Of a DNA stretch of 64,000 nucleotides, positions 1 to 7,374 are shown piece after piece. The DNA comes from Bacteroidales bacterium (GTDB lineage Bacteria; Bacteroidota; Bacteroidia; Bacteroidales; UBA932). A program made the position numbers and the translations under genes. The DNA is taken from assembly GCA_017935505.1 (NCBI GenBank), contig JAGBHM010000014.1:186001-250000 (forward strand). The letters run 5' to 3'. Every line of letters begins with the position of its first letter. Within the stretch, counting starts at the first letter, position 1. Under the pieces are notes generated by a model. It was given only the letters and a program-made list of their open reading frames with translations, was not told where the DNA came from and did no database searches.

Positions 1-156
1 AATTTGGGCTACAACCATGCAGGCAGAATTATGGACCAGCTTGAGGTTGCCGGAATTGTAGGACCTTTTGAGGGCAGCAAAGCCCGACAGGTGCTTGTTT
101 CAGACCTTACAGAACTGGATGCCAGACTTGCCAATATAAAGGATATATACGGGTAA
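1..156 (+). CDS. ftsK: DNA translocase FtsK, C-terminal end (partial)
   Basis: Frame 1 is open from the left edge to the TAA at 154-156 and gives the last 51 residues of a protein truncated by the window. It contains [20 protein letters not shown] followed by EGSKARQVL, the winged-helix gamma domain of FtsK/SpoIIIE, which reads the orienting chromosomal sequences (KOPS) so that the motor moves toward dif at the septum. The gene ends 4 nt before the LolA-like gene, so the two are probably co-transcribed. The motor domain lies outside the window. Confidence 0.92.
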   Translation, partial: NLGYNHAGRIMDQLEVAGIVGPFEGSKARQVLVSDLTELDARLANIKDIYG

Positions 157-160
157 TATT

Positions 161-691
161 ATGATTTTACGGACATTATATACTCTCTTGGCCATAGTGC
201 TTTTTCCACTTGTATCACTGGCGGCGGAGGGCTATGTAATTGCTTTTTCCTTTTCTGCAGAGGATGCTTCCGGCAAGATTATCTACAATGAAAAGGGAAA
301 TCTGTCGGTAAGTGGTGGAAAGTACAGGCTGGTAATGGACGATGAGTTTGCAATCGTGAGCAACGGCTCTGTGCAGTGGATATACAATCCAGCCAATGAA
401 GATATTGTAATATCCCAAAGTGAGTTGTCGGGACAACTTTCAAAAGTTTCGGATTCTGAAGATGTGGTGAGGAGCCTTGTGTCAATACTCTCATCCTCAC
501 AGGGAGCGGGCAGTAAAGCAGAATTTATCGAAGACAAGGCAAAGAATATTGTAGGAGCGGTACTCAGGCAAGGCAAGTCGGTATATCGTATAAAGGTTGA
601 ATCACTCTCTGCTTCAACCTCTCTGGATGAGGGCCTGTTTGTGATTAACCCTGATGATTATCCGGACGCCTTTGTGACAGATCTCAGATAA
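161..691 (+). CDS. LolA-like outer-membrane lipoprotein carrier protein
   Basis: A 176-residue protein with an N-terminal signal peptide (hydrophobic residues 4-20, cleavage likely after LAA). The mature part resembles the divergent LolA family of Bacteroidota: a beta-rich start with GKIIYNEKGNLSVSGGKYRL, a central WIYNPANEDIVIS strand pair and a C-terminal YRIKVESL segment. LolA carries lipoproteins across the periplasm from LolCDE to the outer membrane. The gene begins 4 nt after ftsK, an arrangement common in this phylum, which supports the call as much as the sequence does. Its last 8 bases overlap the end of the opposing NUDIX gene. Similarity is inferred from fold pattern and context rather than from a catalytic motif. 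Confidence 0.75.
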   Translation: MILRTLYTLLAIVLFPLVSLAAEGYVIAFSFSAEDASGKIIYNEKGNLSVSGGKYRLVMDDEFAIVSNGSVQWIYNPANEDIVISQSELSGQLSKVSDSEDVVRSLVSILSSSQGAGSKAEFIEDKAKNIVGAVLRQGKSVYRIKVESLSASTSLDEGLFVINPDDYPDAFVTDLR

Positions 692-1301
692 TTCCGTATT
701 CGACAAATACCTCTTTGATTGAAGGATAGGTGTTGGCAATATATTGTGCCAACGCCTCTTTTTTTACCCATCGGGCCTCCTGGATATTCTCTTCGGTCTG
801 AGGTTTAAGGGTGCCGCCTTCGCAATTCATCTTGTACCAGTATGTATGCTTCAGTATAGGCTCTCCATTCATTCTGTATGTATGGCGGGTGATGCAGATC
901 AGTTCGCCCAGTTGCAGTCCCGATACTCCACACTCCTCTTCAACCTCCCTTACGGCAGTTGTAGAGATCTCTTCATTATCCTCCTGCTTGCCTTTTGGAA
1001 GGTCCCACAGACCATTCCTGAAGATGAGCAATACCTCTCCATTATTGTTCTCAACAACTCCTCCAGCTGCATTTATCTGCGTAAACTGCGAACAAATCTT
1101 CTGGAATTCAGTTTCAATATTGGCATCATGAACCGGAATTGCCAGTGAGCTTACTTTTGGAATACTCTCCATAAGTGCCGCAATCTCTTCTGTTTGCGAC
1201 AATATGCCGGCATTTGAAACAATGACATTGGGGTCTTTGAGCGGCAGTGACGAAATATTGCAAATTTTTAAAACTCTTTTGTCGAAGTATATATTATACA
1301 T
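684..1301 (-). CDS. NUDIX hydrolase
   Basis: A 205-residue protein with a full NUDIX box at about residues 104-126 (GKQ..., then REVEEECGV), preceded by LWDLPKG. NUDIX enzymes hydrolyse nucleoside diphosphates linked to another group, using Mg2+ held by the REXXEE glutamates; the substrate here is unknown. The N-terminal ~80 residues are not a standard NUDIX segment. I place the start at the ATG of MYNIYFDKR because the longer option, nine codons upstream at 1328, would lie inside the pair of opposed -7 promoter boxes at 1316-1333. The gene is divergent from pyrE and overlaps the LolA-like gene tail to tail by 8 bp. Some NUDIX-domain proteins are transcription regulators, but no DNA-binding domain is evident here. 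Confidence 0.88.
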   Translation of the reverse strand: MYNIYFDKRVLKICNISSLPLKDPNVIVSNAGILSQTEEIAALMESIPKVSSLAIPVHDANIETEFQKICSQFTQINAAGGVVENNNGEVLLIFRNGLWDLPKGKQEDNEEISTTAVREVEEECGVSGLQLGELICITRHTYRMNGEPILKHTYWYKMNCEGGTLKPQTEENIQEARWVKKEALAQYIANTYPSIKEVFVEYGII

Positions 1302-1315
1302 AAAGCAGGATTTAC

Positions 1316-1333
1316 TATCTTTGTACAAAGATA
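1316..1333. promoter_or_regulatory. Perfect palindrome formed by two opposed -7 boxes (pyrE and NUDIX promoters)
   Basis: TATCTTTGTACAAAGATA is a perfect 18-bp palindrome. Positions 1316-1323 match the Bacteroidetes -7 box TAnnTTTG for the plus strand (pyrE, ATG 1344) and 1326-1333 match it for the minus strand (NUDIX, ATG 1301). Each predicted start site falls inside the other box, so two polymerases could not occupy both at once. No clear -33 TTTG is seen on either side. The palindrome could also bind a dimeric regulator. Confidence 0.7.
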
Positions 1334-1343
1334 CATTGTAATT

Positions 1344-1976
1344 ATGGAATCAGTAGAAAAAATTGTAGCAAAACAGCTTCTGGATGTTAAAGCTGTCAAA
1401 TTGAATGTAGAGAATCCTTTTACATGGGCTTCCGGATGGAAATCTCCTATTTATTGTGACAATAGAAAGATTCTCTCTTATCCTGCTGCCAGAAAAGTTG
1501 TATATGAATCGTTTGTGGAGATAATAAACAAACATTTCAAGGATGTTGATGTCATTGCAGGAGTTGCAACAGGTGCGATTGCATATGGTATGCTCGTTGC
1601 TGAGGCTATGGGAAAACCTTTTGTTTACGTAAGACCAAAACCGAAAGATCATGGTACCGGTGCACAGATTGAGGGTGATCTTCCAAGAGGTGCAAAAGTT
1701 GTTGTTGTTGAGGATTTGATCTCAACAGGAGGTAGCAGTTTGTCGGCTGTTGACTGTTTGCAGAAGAGCGGAGCAGTAGTGCTTGGAATGGTTGCAATAT
1801 TCACTTATAATTTTATAAGGGCCAGAAGAGCATTTGAGTATGCCAATGTGGAACTTCATACTTTGAGCCACTATGAGGCTCTCCTTGAAGAGGCTGTTGT
1901 TGAGAATTACATCAAACAGGAGGATATGGAGGTTCTCAAACAGTGGAGAATCAATCCTGAAAATTGGGGTAAATAG
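1344..1976 (+). CDS. pyrE: Orotate phosphoribosyltransferase
   Basis: A 210-residue enzyme that joins orotate to PRPP to make orotidine 5'-phosphate in the fifth step of pyrimidine synthesis. The PRPP-binding motif VVVVEDLISTGGSS is at residues 119-132, the catalytic loop RPKPKDHGTG at 97-106, and the substrate pocket FTWASGWKSPIYCDNRK starts at 26. Length fits the family. The ATG lies about 20 nt after the -7 box at 1316-1323. The next gene starts at the base after its stop codon, so a coupled operon of pyrE, the SRPBCC gene and rsmF is likely. Confidence 0.95.
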   Translation: MESVEKIVAKQLLDVKAVKLNVENPFTWASGWKSPIYCDNRKILSYPAARKVVYESFVEIINKHFKDVDVIAGVATGAIAYGMLVAEAMGKPFVYVRPKPKDHGTGAQIEGDLPRGAKVVVVEDLISTGGSSLSAVDCLQKSGAVVLGMVAIFTYNFIRARRAFEYANVELHTLSHYEALLEEAVVENYIKQEDMEVLKQWRINPENWGK

Positions 1977-2432
1977 ATGGGTAGCTCTAAAATTAAAGGT
2001 AAGGCAGTTGCAATAAGTGTTCCTGCCCATGCCTTGTATACTGCATTTGCAGATATGAGGCACTTTGTGGAGAGGCTTCCAGAAGAGAAGAAGCAGGGTA
2101 TTACAGCCACTTCAGACACAATAGAAGGTGAGGTGCAGGGATTGAGAATGGGAGCAGCGATAAGTGAGAGAATACCGTTTTCATGCATAAAGATCAAGGA
2201 ACATGGACAGACTCCTTTCCAATTTGAAGTGAGTCTATTCTTTGATGCCGCTGATGTTCAGAAAACTATGTTTCATATGGAGGTTGATGCTGAGTTGCCG
2301 TTTATGGTTAAGATGCTTATCGGCAATAAATTGCAGGAGATGGTAGATAAAATTACCGAGCAGCTTGCACTGGCATCGGAGGGTAAAATTTCACCAGAGG
2401 ATCTGAAGATGGATCCCTTCAATATGGCTTGA
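1977..2432 (+). CDS. SRPBCC (START-like) superfamily protein
   Basis: A 151-residue soluble protein without signal peptide. Its pattern (an early VSVPAHALYTAFADMRHFVERLP helix region, a run of beta strands and a long C-terminal helix LIGNKLQEMVDKITEQLA) fits the SRPBCC/polyketide-cyclase-like ligand-binding fold. No ligand can be named. The ATG abuts the pyrE stop codon with no spacer, implying translational coupling. In Bacteroidota a small protein of this type commonly follows pyrE, but its link to pyrimidine synthesis is not established. Confidence 0.7.
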   Translation: MGSSKIKGKAVAISVPAHALYTAFADMRHFVERLPEEKKQGITATSDTIEGEVQGLRMGAAISERIPFSCIKIKEHGQTPFQFEVSLFFDAADVQKTMFHMEVDAELPFMVKMLIGNKLQEMVDKITEQLALASEGKISPEDLKMDPFNMA

Positions 2433-2438
2433 TGTGAT

Positions 2439-3875
2439 ATGTCTGCAAATATCAGTTTGCCGGAAGAATTTATAAAACTTATGGAAGCCTCTGTTGGAAA
2501 GGAGGCTTCTGATCTTTTTGTCGGGCAGTATAATGATGCTGCCGGAGGAGTTACCTCTGTGCGATCCAATCCTAAGAAAGGGGGAGACACTCTGCTTCTT
2601 GAAAATGATGAACTTTTCGGTGGCCCTCTAAGAAGGGTAGCCTGGTGCAGCAACGGCCATTATCTCGCCCAGCGGCCTCTCTTTACATTGGATCCTCTTT
2701 TTCATGCAGGTGCATATTATGTACAGGAGGCCTCTTCAATGTTCTCTGAAGTTGCCATGAAGGCCATTATGGAGGATGCTGCATGGGATGAGGATAAATT
2801 GCGGGTTCTCGATTTGTGTGCGGCCCCAGGAGGAAAATCAACACATATACTCTCATTGCTTGGAGAGAATTCGTTGCTGGTCTCCAATGAAGTTATCAAG
2901 AGCAGATCTGTTGTATTGGCCGACAATATTGCCAAATGGGGAAGCCATAATGTTGTTGTGAGCAATAATGACCCGAGGGATTTCAAGAGCTTGTCGGAAT
3001 ATTTCAATATAATATTTGTTGATGCACCATGCTCTGGCGAAGGAATGTTCAGAAAAGAGCCAGAAACTGTGAATGAGTGGAGCATGGCCAATGTTGAGTT
3101 GTGTGCGGCAAGGCAGAGACGTATTTTGCAGGATATATGGCCTTCACTTGCCCCTGGAGGCTATCTTGTATACTCTACATGTACATTCAACCATTTTGAA
3201 AACGACGGTAATCTGGAGTTCCTCATAAATGAAATGGGGGCGGAGCCGGTTGATGTTGCCGGATTTGCCGGCAATTCTGAATATGGCAATATTCTCAAGA
3301 CATCCCATGGCGGTTTCCAGTTTGTTCCAGGCATGGTTGAGGGAGAAGGCCAGTTCTTTGCAATTGTCAAAAAATCAACACTTTGTGGAGAGAAAAGCAG
3401 GTTTAGGATTCCAGGTATGAAACCATCCGGAAACCTTCTGAAAAAGTTTCCGTACCTGCCTTTGCAGGAGTATGATTTTGAGTTGAAGGGTGATATGGTG
3501 AAGGCCTATCCCAAAGGGCTGGCAAATGAGATACGCTTTTTGGAGACCAAACTGAAAATAGTCTCATCCGGAGTTGCCGCAGCTATCCAGAAGGGACGTG
3601 ATTTCATTCCGCATGCAGACCTTGCCCTGTCTGAGGCATTTTCTGAAATGATATCTCAAGGCAAATTGCCTGAGGGAATAAATGCCGTGGAGGTGAGCAG
3701 AGATGATGCCTTGAAATTTTTGGCAAAAGAGCCTCTAGTATTGCCTGGAGCTCCGTCAGGATATATTCTCCTTATATATAAAGGGGTAGGTCTGGGTTTT
3801 GTGAAAAATTTGGGAAATAGAACAAATAATCTTCTGCCAATGGCCCGACGGATACGCATGAGCATTGCAAAATGA
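2439..3875 (+). CDS. rRNA (cytosine-C5-)-methyltransferase, RsmF/NOL1/NOP2/Sun family
   Basis: A 478-residue SAM-dependent RNA m5C methyltransferase. The SAM site CAAPGGKST is at residues 127-135. DAPCSGEGMFRK (195-206, Cys198) and YSTCTF (245-250, Cys248) supply the two conserved cysteines; in this family the second attacks C6 of the target cytosine and the first helps release product. The C-terminal ~150 residues match the RsmF-type RNA-binding extension. E. coli RsmF acts on 16S C1407; the exact target here is inferred only. It starts 6 nt after the preceding gene and is followed by a strong hairpin terminator. Confidence 0.88.
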   Translation: MSANISLPEEFIKLMEASVGKEASDLFVGQYNDAAGGVTSVRSNPKKGGDTLLLENDELFGGPLRRVAWCSNGHYLAQRPLFTLDPLFHAGAYYVQEASSMFSEVAMKAIMEDAAWDEDKLRVLDLCAAPGGKSTHILSLLGENSLLVSNEVIKSRSVVLADNIAKWGSHNVVVSNNDPRDFKSLSEYFNIIFVDAPCSGEGMFRKEPETVNEWSMANVELCAARQRRILQDIWPSLAPGGYLVYSTCTFNHFENDGNLEFLINEMGAEPVDVAGFAGNSEYGNILKTSHGGFQFVPGMVEGEGQFFAIVKKSTLCGEKSRFRIPGMKPSGNLLKKFPYLPLQEYDFELKGDMVKAYPKGLANEIRFLETKLKIVSSGVAAAIQKGRDFIPHADLALSEAFSEMISQGKLPEGINAVEVSRDDALKFLAKEPLVLPGAPSGYILLIYKGVGLGFVKNLGNRTNNLLPMARRIRMSIAK

Positions 3876-3892
3876 GCAAATGATAGATAATT

Positions 3893-3945
3893 GAAGAGGC
3901 CGCTCCTGCAAGTCAATTGACTCTCAATGAGCGGCCTCTTCTCTA
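3893..3945. terminator. Bidirectional hairpin terminator
   Basis: A 13-bp stem (GAAGAGGCCGCTC at 3893-3905 with GAGCGGCCTCTTC at 3929-3941) lies between the rsmF-like gene (plus) and the Pmp3-like gene (minus), which converge. The loop contains a small internal palindrome. The U-tracts are short on both sides. Confidence 0.7.
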
Positions 3946-3963
3946 TTCTATACAATATCTGTA

Positions 3964-4116
3964 TTATTGCTTATTGAGGATCACAAGGGCTGCAATAACT
4001 CCTGGAACCCATCCGCAAAGTGTAAGAAGCAGTGTGATGAGTATCGAACCGCACCCTTTGTCAATTACGGCAAGGGGCGGAAAAATGATGGATAATATTA
4101 CTCTCCAGATAGACAT
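3964..4116 (-). CDS. Pmp3/YqaE family small membrane protein
   Basis: A 50-residue protein read on the minus strand, beginning MSIWRVILSIIFPPLAVID and ending GVIAALVILNKQ. It has the Pmp3/YqaE (UPF0057) signature: a first hydrophobic helix ending in FPPLAV, a short polar turn with KGCG, then a second helix with LLLTLCGWVPGVIAAL. These two-helix membrane peptides are linked to salt and membrane-potential stress in yeast and plants; their bacterial role is poorly known. It starts 16 nt after the C1B peptidase stop codon and ends before the shared terminator, so it is likely the last gene of that transcript. Confidence 0.88.
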   Translation of the reverse strand: MSIWRVILSIIFPPLAVIDKGCGSILITLLLTLCGWVPGVIAALVILNKQ

Positions 4117-4132
4117 CTTCCAAAAATTTTAA

Positions 4133-5554
4133 TTACCACATATAATCCCATGCAGGAAGCAGTACAGGGGTCTGTTTTGCTGCTTCAAGCGCTTTCTCAT
4201 TCAGATATTTTTTATTGATGACAATACGGAACATATACTCATCAAACCATTTGTCGGTGAATGTAAGGTAACCGTTATGGCCTGAAGCGGCTCCCCAGCT
4301 ATTCTCGAACTCCCATTTTACAGGTTTGTCATTCTCATCGGTATCACATGCCACTATAAGCATTGCATGGGCCGATCCGCTGTAACGGGTGAGGATTCTT
4401 GCCTTTTTGTCCATCTTCAGATCTATGCCGAGGAGTGACTCATAATCGTAGAGATTGTCATCCAGTACACCGGCTTTTGTGTCGCTCTCTTTACCAACAT
4501 CACAAGATGCATACAAAGGCTCATTGGCTTTGATTGATTTGAGGGCAGCCTCTTTGATATCTTCGTTAGGAAGGTTGAGGTATACCCAATTCACACCCTC
4601 AATGGTATTTCTATAGTTCTGGATATCATATACTTTATAATACTCTCTGGTAGGATCGTTCATTATCATGATATATGTCTGAGGATTGTAGTCATCAGGA
4701 ACAAGGCTCTTGTAGAACTCTTTAGGAGTGGTCTTTACCTCCACAACCTCACCTTTTGTGTTTTTGTATTTCCATGTGAATTCTACAGGCGGCTCACCAA
4801 GGCATAATGCAAGCACTCTGTAAACATCTTCCAATGCATCCATTTTAGCCTCTTTCATAGCTGCAGCCAACTCCTCCTGTGATTTCTTTGTAGCCTTCTT
4901 TACCGAAGCAGTTTTGTCGGCATAGAGCTGTCTAAGATCCCAACCTGCCTTTTTAAGCCTTCTATTGATGACTCCGCGCATCTGGCTGGTATTGTTTGAA
5001 TGCTCTGTTTCAGGCATAACCTCTTTAGGAACAACGCCATACTTCTCGCCAATATTGTAGAAAAGGTTCCATACACCACCATCACCAACCGGTGAAGAGA
5101 GGTACCATACAACCTCCTGATCATTGATATCCTTGTCGGCAGTTCTTATTATATTCTCAAGATAGAGATTTGCCTTCTCCAGCATATCCCAGAAAAAGCT
5201 GTAATTATGTGAAAAATCAAATCTTCCCACATTATATTTCTCCATTGCAATTGGCCTCAATGCATTCATGGAGGTGAACATCCAGCATCTTCCTGAGCTT
5301 TGCTGATCTGTAATTCCCTTCACATCTACACGGTATTTGAAGAAGTGGTCAACTGAATTTACCGCACTCTTGTTGAGGGTCTTATTTTTAATATTCTTGT
5401 CGCTCATAAGCACATTCTGTACTGCGACAGTCTGGGCATCCTTTACAAAACTGCCTTTAAGTTGTTGGAGTTCCTGCTCTCCAAGATTTTGGGCACTGGC
5501 TGTTGAAACTGCACCAATTGCACATAAAATAGAAAATAGTCCTCTTAACCTCAT
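4133..5554 (-). CDS. Exported C1B cysteine aminopeptidase (bleomycin hydrolase/PepC family)
   Basis: A 473-residue papain-fold peptidase of the bleomycin hydrolase/aminopeptidase C family. The triad is visible: Cys90 in QQSSGRCWMF, His396 in GSAHAMLIV and Asn418 in FENSWG. In this family the protein's own C-terminus enters the active site and limits it to aminopeptidase action; here the tail ends LLPAWDYMW. Unlike cytosolic PepC it starts with a clear signal peptide (hydrophobic residues 6-20, cleavage near SAQ), so it probably works in the periplasm or outside, trimming peptides for uptake. A -7 box lies upstream at 5582-5589. Co-transcribed with the Pmp3-like gene. Confidence 0.9.
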   Translation of the reverse strand: MRLRGLFSILCAIGAVSTASAQNLGEQELQQLKGSFVKDAQTVAVQNVLMSDKNIKNKTLNKSAVNSVDHFFKYRVDVKGITDQQSSGRCWMFTSMNALRPIAMEKYNVGRFDFSHNYSFFWDMLEKANLYLENIIRTADKDINDQEVVWYLSSPVGDGGVWNLFYNIGEKYGVVPKEVMPETEHSNNTSQMRGVINRRLKKAGWDLRQLYADKTASVKKATKKSQEELAAAMKEAKMDALEDVYRVLALCLGEPPVEFTWKYKNTKGEVVEVKTTPKEFYKSLVPDDYNPQTYIMIMNDPTREYYKVYDIQNYRNTIEGVNWVYLNLPNEDIKEAALKSIKANEPLYASCDVGKESDTKAGVLDDNLYDYESLLGIDLKMDKKARILTRYSGSAHAMLIVACDTDENDKPVKWEFENSWGAASGHNGYLTFTDKWFDEYMFRIVINKKYLNEKALEAAKQTPVLLPAWDYMW

Positions 5555-5581
5555 AAAAGTCTTTTTTAAATTGTATGGTTA

Positions 5582-5589
5582 CAAAAATA
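5582..5589 (-). promoter_or_regulatory. -7 promoter box for the C1B peptidase
   Basis: On the minus strand TATTTTTG matches TAnnTTTG and lies about 27 nt before the ATG at 5554. No good -33 element was found at 19-20 bp. Confidence 0.45.
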
Positions 5590-5608
5590 ATATTTTTAAT
5601 GGATATTA

Positions 5609-5806
5609 TCATAAAAATAAAGAGCCATCATCGCTCTTGATGACAGCCCTTTTGATTCTGTTGCGGTCGTAAGTTTTCTTTGATTTATGGACTATCCGTC
5701 TTGATTGGATAGGATGTCCATGCCTTTCAATCTCTTCCATTCTTGCAGCTCTGCGGTTTGCAAGAATGAAATCCTTTAAGGTGATTTTAAACTTCTTTTG
5801 TTTCAT
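5609..5806 (-). CDS. Small basic protein, conserved-looking, unknown function
   Basis: A 65-residue, strongly basic, non-exported protein: MKQKKFKITLKDFILANRRA, then many Arg, Lys and His residues. There is no recognised domain. I accept it as a gene because it has its own near-consensus promoter (TTTG-N19-TACATTTG, below) with the ATG about 16 nt downstream of the expected start site. The charge suggests binding to nucleic acid or the ribosome, but that is inference. It lies between the C1B peptidase (same strand, 54 nt downstream) and the divergent HigB-like gene. Confidence 0.6.
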   Translation of the reverse strand: MKQKKFKITLKDFILANRRAARMEEIERHGHPIQSRRIVHKSKKTYDRNRIKRAVIKSDDGSLFL

Positions 5807-5826
5807 ATTCGTATATAATTATATTA

Positions 5827-5857
5827 CAAATGTACAAAAAATACTAAAATTCCCAAA
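5827..5857 (-). promoter_or_regulatory. Near-consensus promoter of the 65-residue basic protein
   Basis: Minus strand: TTTG (5857-5854), 19 nt spacer, TACATTTG (5834-5827). This is the full Bacteroidetes housekeeping pattern. Its -33 element sits in the centre of the inverted repeat at 5846-5869. Confidence 0.75.
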
Positions 5858-5869
5858 ATATGGAATTTT
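5846..5869. promoter_or_regulatory. Inverted repeat, candidate HigA operator
   Basis: AAAATTCC (5846-5853) and GGAATTTT (5862-5869) are perfect 8-bp arms separated by 8 bp, placed between the divergent promoters of the 65-residue gene and the toxin gene and just upstream of the toxin -7 box (5875-5882). Position and dyad symmetry fit an autoregulatory operator for the XRE-type antitoxin; binding is inferred. Confidence 0.5.
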
Positions 5870-5874
5870 TTTGC

Positions 5875-5882
5875 TATTTTTG
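5875..5882 (+). promoter_or_regulatory. -7 promoter box of the toxin-antitoxin operon
   Basis: TATTTTTG matches TAnnTTTG; the toxin ATG is 30 nt further on. The expected -33 position overlaps the inverted repeat, so repressor binding would block polymerase. Confidence 0.55.
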
Positions 5883-5912
5883 TGCAGGAAATAAAATGCG
5901 ACAGTATGATGT

Positions 5913-6233
5913 ATGAAGGTTAATATATCGGATAAAGACCTGGAAGAACTGATTCTTACAGGTACGAACAATAAGTACAAGAAGTACTCTAAGGATAAGA
6001 AGTTTATGGTGGGGTTGGCTAGAGTGTACACAGTGCTTACAACGGTTGCCGATACAAAAGTTCTTGAATCATACAGCTTCTTGCATTATGAAAAGTTAAA
6101 ATACTATAATAATCTTAGCTCCGTTCGTGTGGTGAATAATAGGGTAGAACGATTGCTGTTCAAGGAGCTGGAAGATGGTGTAGAAATAACTGTAATAGAA
6201 TTAAATGACAACCACTATGGCAATAAAAAATGA
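5913..6233 (+). CDS. HigB-like toxin (RelE/ParE superfamily)
   Basis: A 106-residue small basic protein upstream of, and overlapping, an XRE-type antitoxin gene. The order toxin then antitoxin is that of HigBA. Features fitting the HigB/killer fold are KYKKYSKDKKFMVGLARVY, the LHYEKLKYYNNLSSVRV segment (compare the LH-LKG-SVRVN region of the family) and RLLFKELEDGVEITVIEL, with the VIELNDNHYG ending common in HigB. HigB toxins cut mRNA on the ribosome. The 3' end overlaps the antitoxin by 29 nt, which points to translational coupling. Activity is not shown by sequence alone. Confidence 0.72.
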   Translation: MKVNISDKDLEELILTGTNNKYKKYSKDKKFMVGLARVYTVLTTVADTKVLESYSFLHYEKLKYYNNLSSVRVVNNRVERLLFKELEDGVEITVIELNDNHYGNKK

Positions 6234-7299
6234 AGCCCCCGCCCTGATGGCAATCCATCCAGGCAGTATCCTTAAAGAGGAGCTCATGGAGCGAGGAATT
6301 TCCCAAAAAGATTTTGCAAAGATGATTTTAATGCAACCGTCTCATCTTAGTGAAATTATCAAAGGGAAGCGCTCTATAACTAAACCTGTAGCGGATAAAC
6401 TTGAAGAAATATTGGGTATACCTTCAATAGATTGGGTTAACCTGCAGATAGGATTTGATTACAAAGCTGGGAAAAATGCAGAAAGGCAGGTGGCTGAGAC
6501 TGATGCATACAATCTTGTTCAGGAATACTCCAATTTTTTTGATGTAAAGATTTTGGAGCAGAGACTTGGTGAAGTTCACTCCTTTTGTACTGAAACAGTA
6601 AAGTTCTTGACTACTGTTTTTAAACTTCCTGAGCCAGGTAAGTTAAAACTGCAGACTCAAGGATTGTTCAAGAAATCTGCAAAAGTAGGAAAAGATCCTG
6701 TCAAGATTATGACTTGGTTATTACTTGCAAAGCAATATGCCTATTCAAATTCATTAAAACTTTCCTACGATGAGAGCCGCCTTGATGAGCTGGTTCCTAA
6801 AATTTCATCAATTCTCCATAAGAATGAGGATACATTACGATGTCTTGAAGAGACTTTTGCCGAGTATGGTATTTTATTTGGTGTTGTGCCAAAAGTTAAG
6901 GGGGCATCAATTGATGGTTACTCTTTTCAGTATGATGGCCATCCTTGTATCATCGTTACTGGAAGATACAACAGGATTGACAATCTTGCTTTCTCAGTAA
7001 TGCATGAATTAGGGCATGTTAAGAGTCATGATTATGATGACTTTAATGTAGATATCGATGATTATGATCATCAAAGTCCCCGTGAAAAGGCTGCTAATCA
7101 ATTTGCTGCAAATGCATTGATCCCAGAAACTGAATGGAAAACTGTACCAGAGGTCAGATTGTCTGCAAGTGTGATACAAAGAACCTGTTCTACTTGGGCG
7201 GAGAAAAAGGGATACAACAAGTGGATAGCATTAGGCAGACTCTCCTACCAGACTGGAATGTATAAATTCAAGACAGACACAACACGATATATCTGCTGA
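6205..7299 (+). CDS. HigA-type XRE antitoxin fused to ImmA/IrrE metallopeptidase domain
   Basis: A 364-residue protein. Residues 16-75 form a HigA-like helix-turn-helix (HPGSILKEELMERGISQKDF, then MQPSHLSEIIKGKRSITK). The C-terminal part is an ImmA/IrrE (DUF955) zinc peptidase domain with HELGH at 267-271 and the further ligand glutamate in REKAANQFA (Glu294). ImmA-type peptidases cleave repressors or antitoxins during stress, so this protein could carry both repression and its release. The start overlaps the toxin by 29 nt; an alternative Met at codon 5 cannot be excluded. It converges on hsdR with a 75-nt gap. Confidence 0.85.
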   Translation: MTTTMAIKNEAPALMAIHPGSILKEELMERGISQKDFAKMILMQPSHLSEIIKGKRSITKPVADKLEEILGIPSIDWVNLQIGFDYKAGKNAERQVAETDAYNLVQEYSNFFDVKILEQRLGEVHSFCTETVKFLTTVFKLPEPGKLKLQTQGLFKKSAKVGKDPVKIMTWLLLAKQYAYSNSLKLSYDESRLDELVPKISSILHKNEDTLRCLEETFAEYGILFGVVPKVKGASIDGYSFQYDGHPCIIVTGRYNRIDNLAFSVMHELGHVKSHDYDDFNVDIDDYDHQSPREKAANQFAANALIPETEWKTVPEVRLSASVIQRTCSTWAEKKGYNKWIALGRLSYQTGMYKFKTDTTRYIC

Positions 7300-7374
7300 A
7301 TTTTGAAATGAGTTAGTGTTATACTCTTTCCTATCAGAGTCTGATTTGATACTATGTTGCAATTTTATTTTATG

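Noticed and set aside
684..1328. Longer NUDIX start at 1328
   Set aside because: It would place the start codon inside the opposed -7 boxes; the ATG at 1301 leaves a normal leader.
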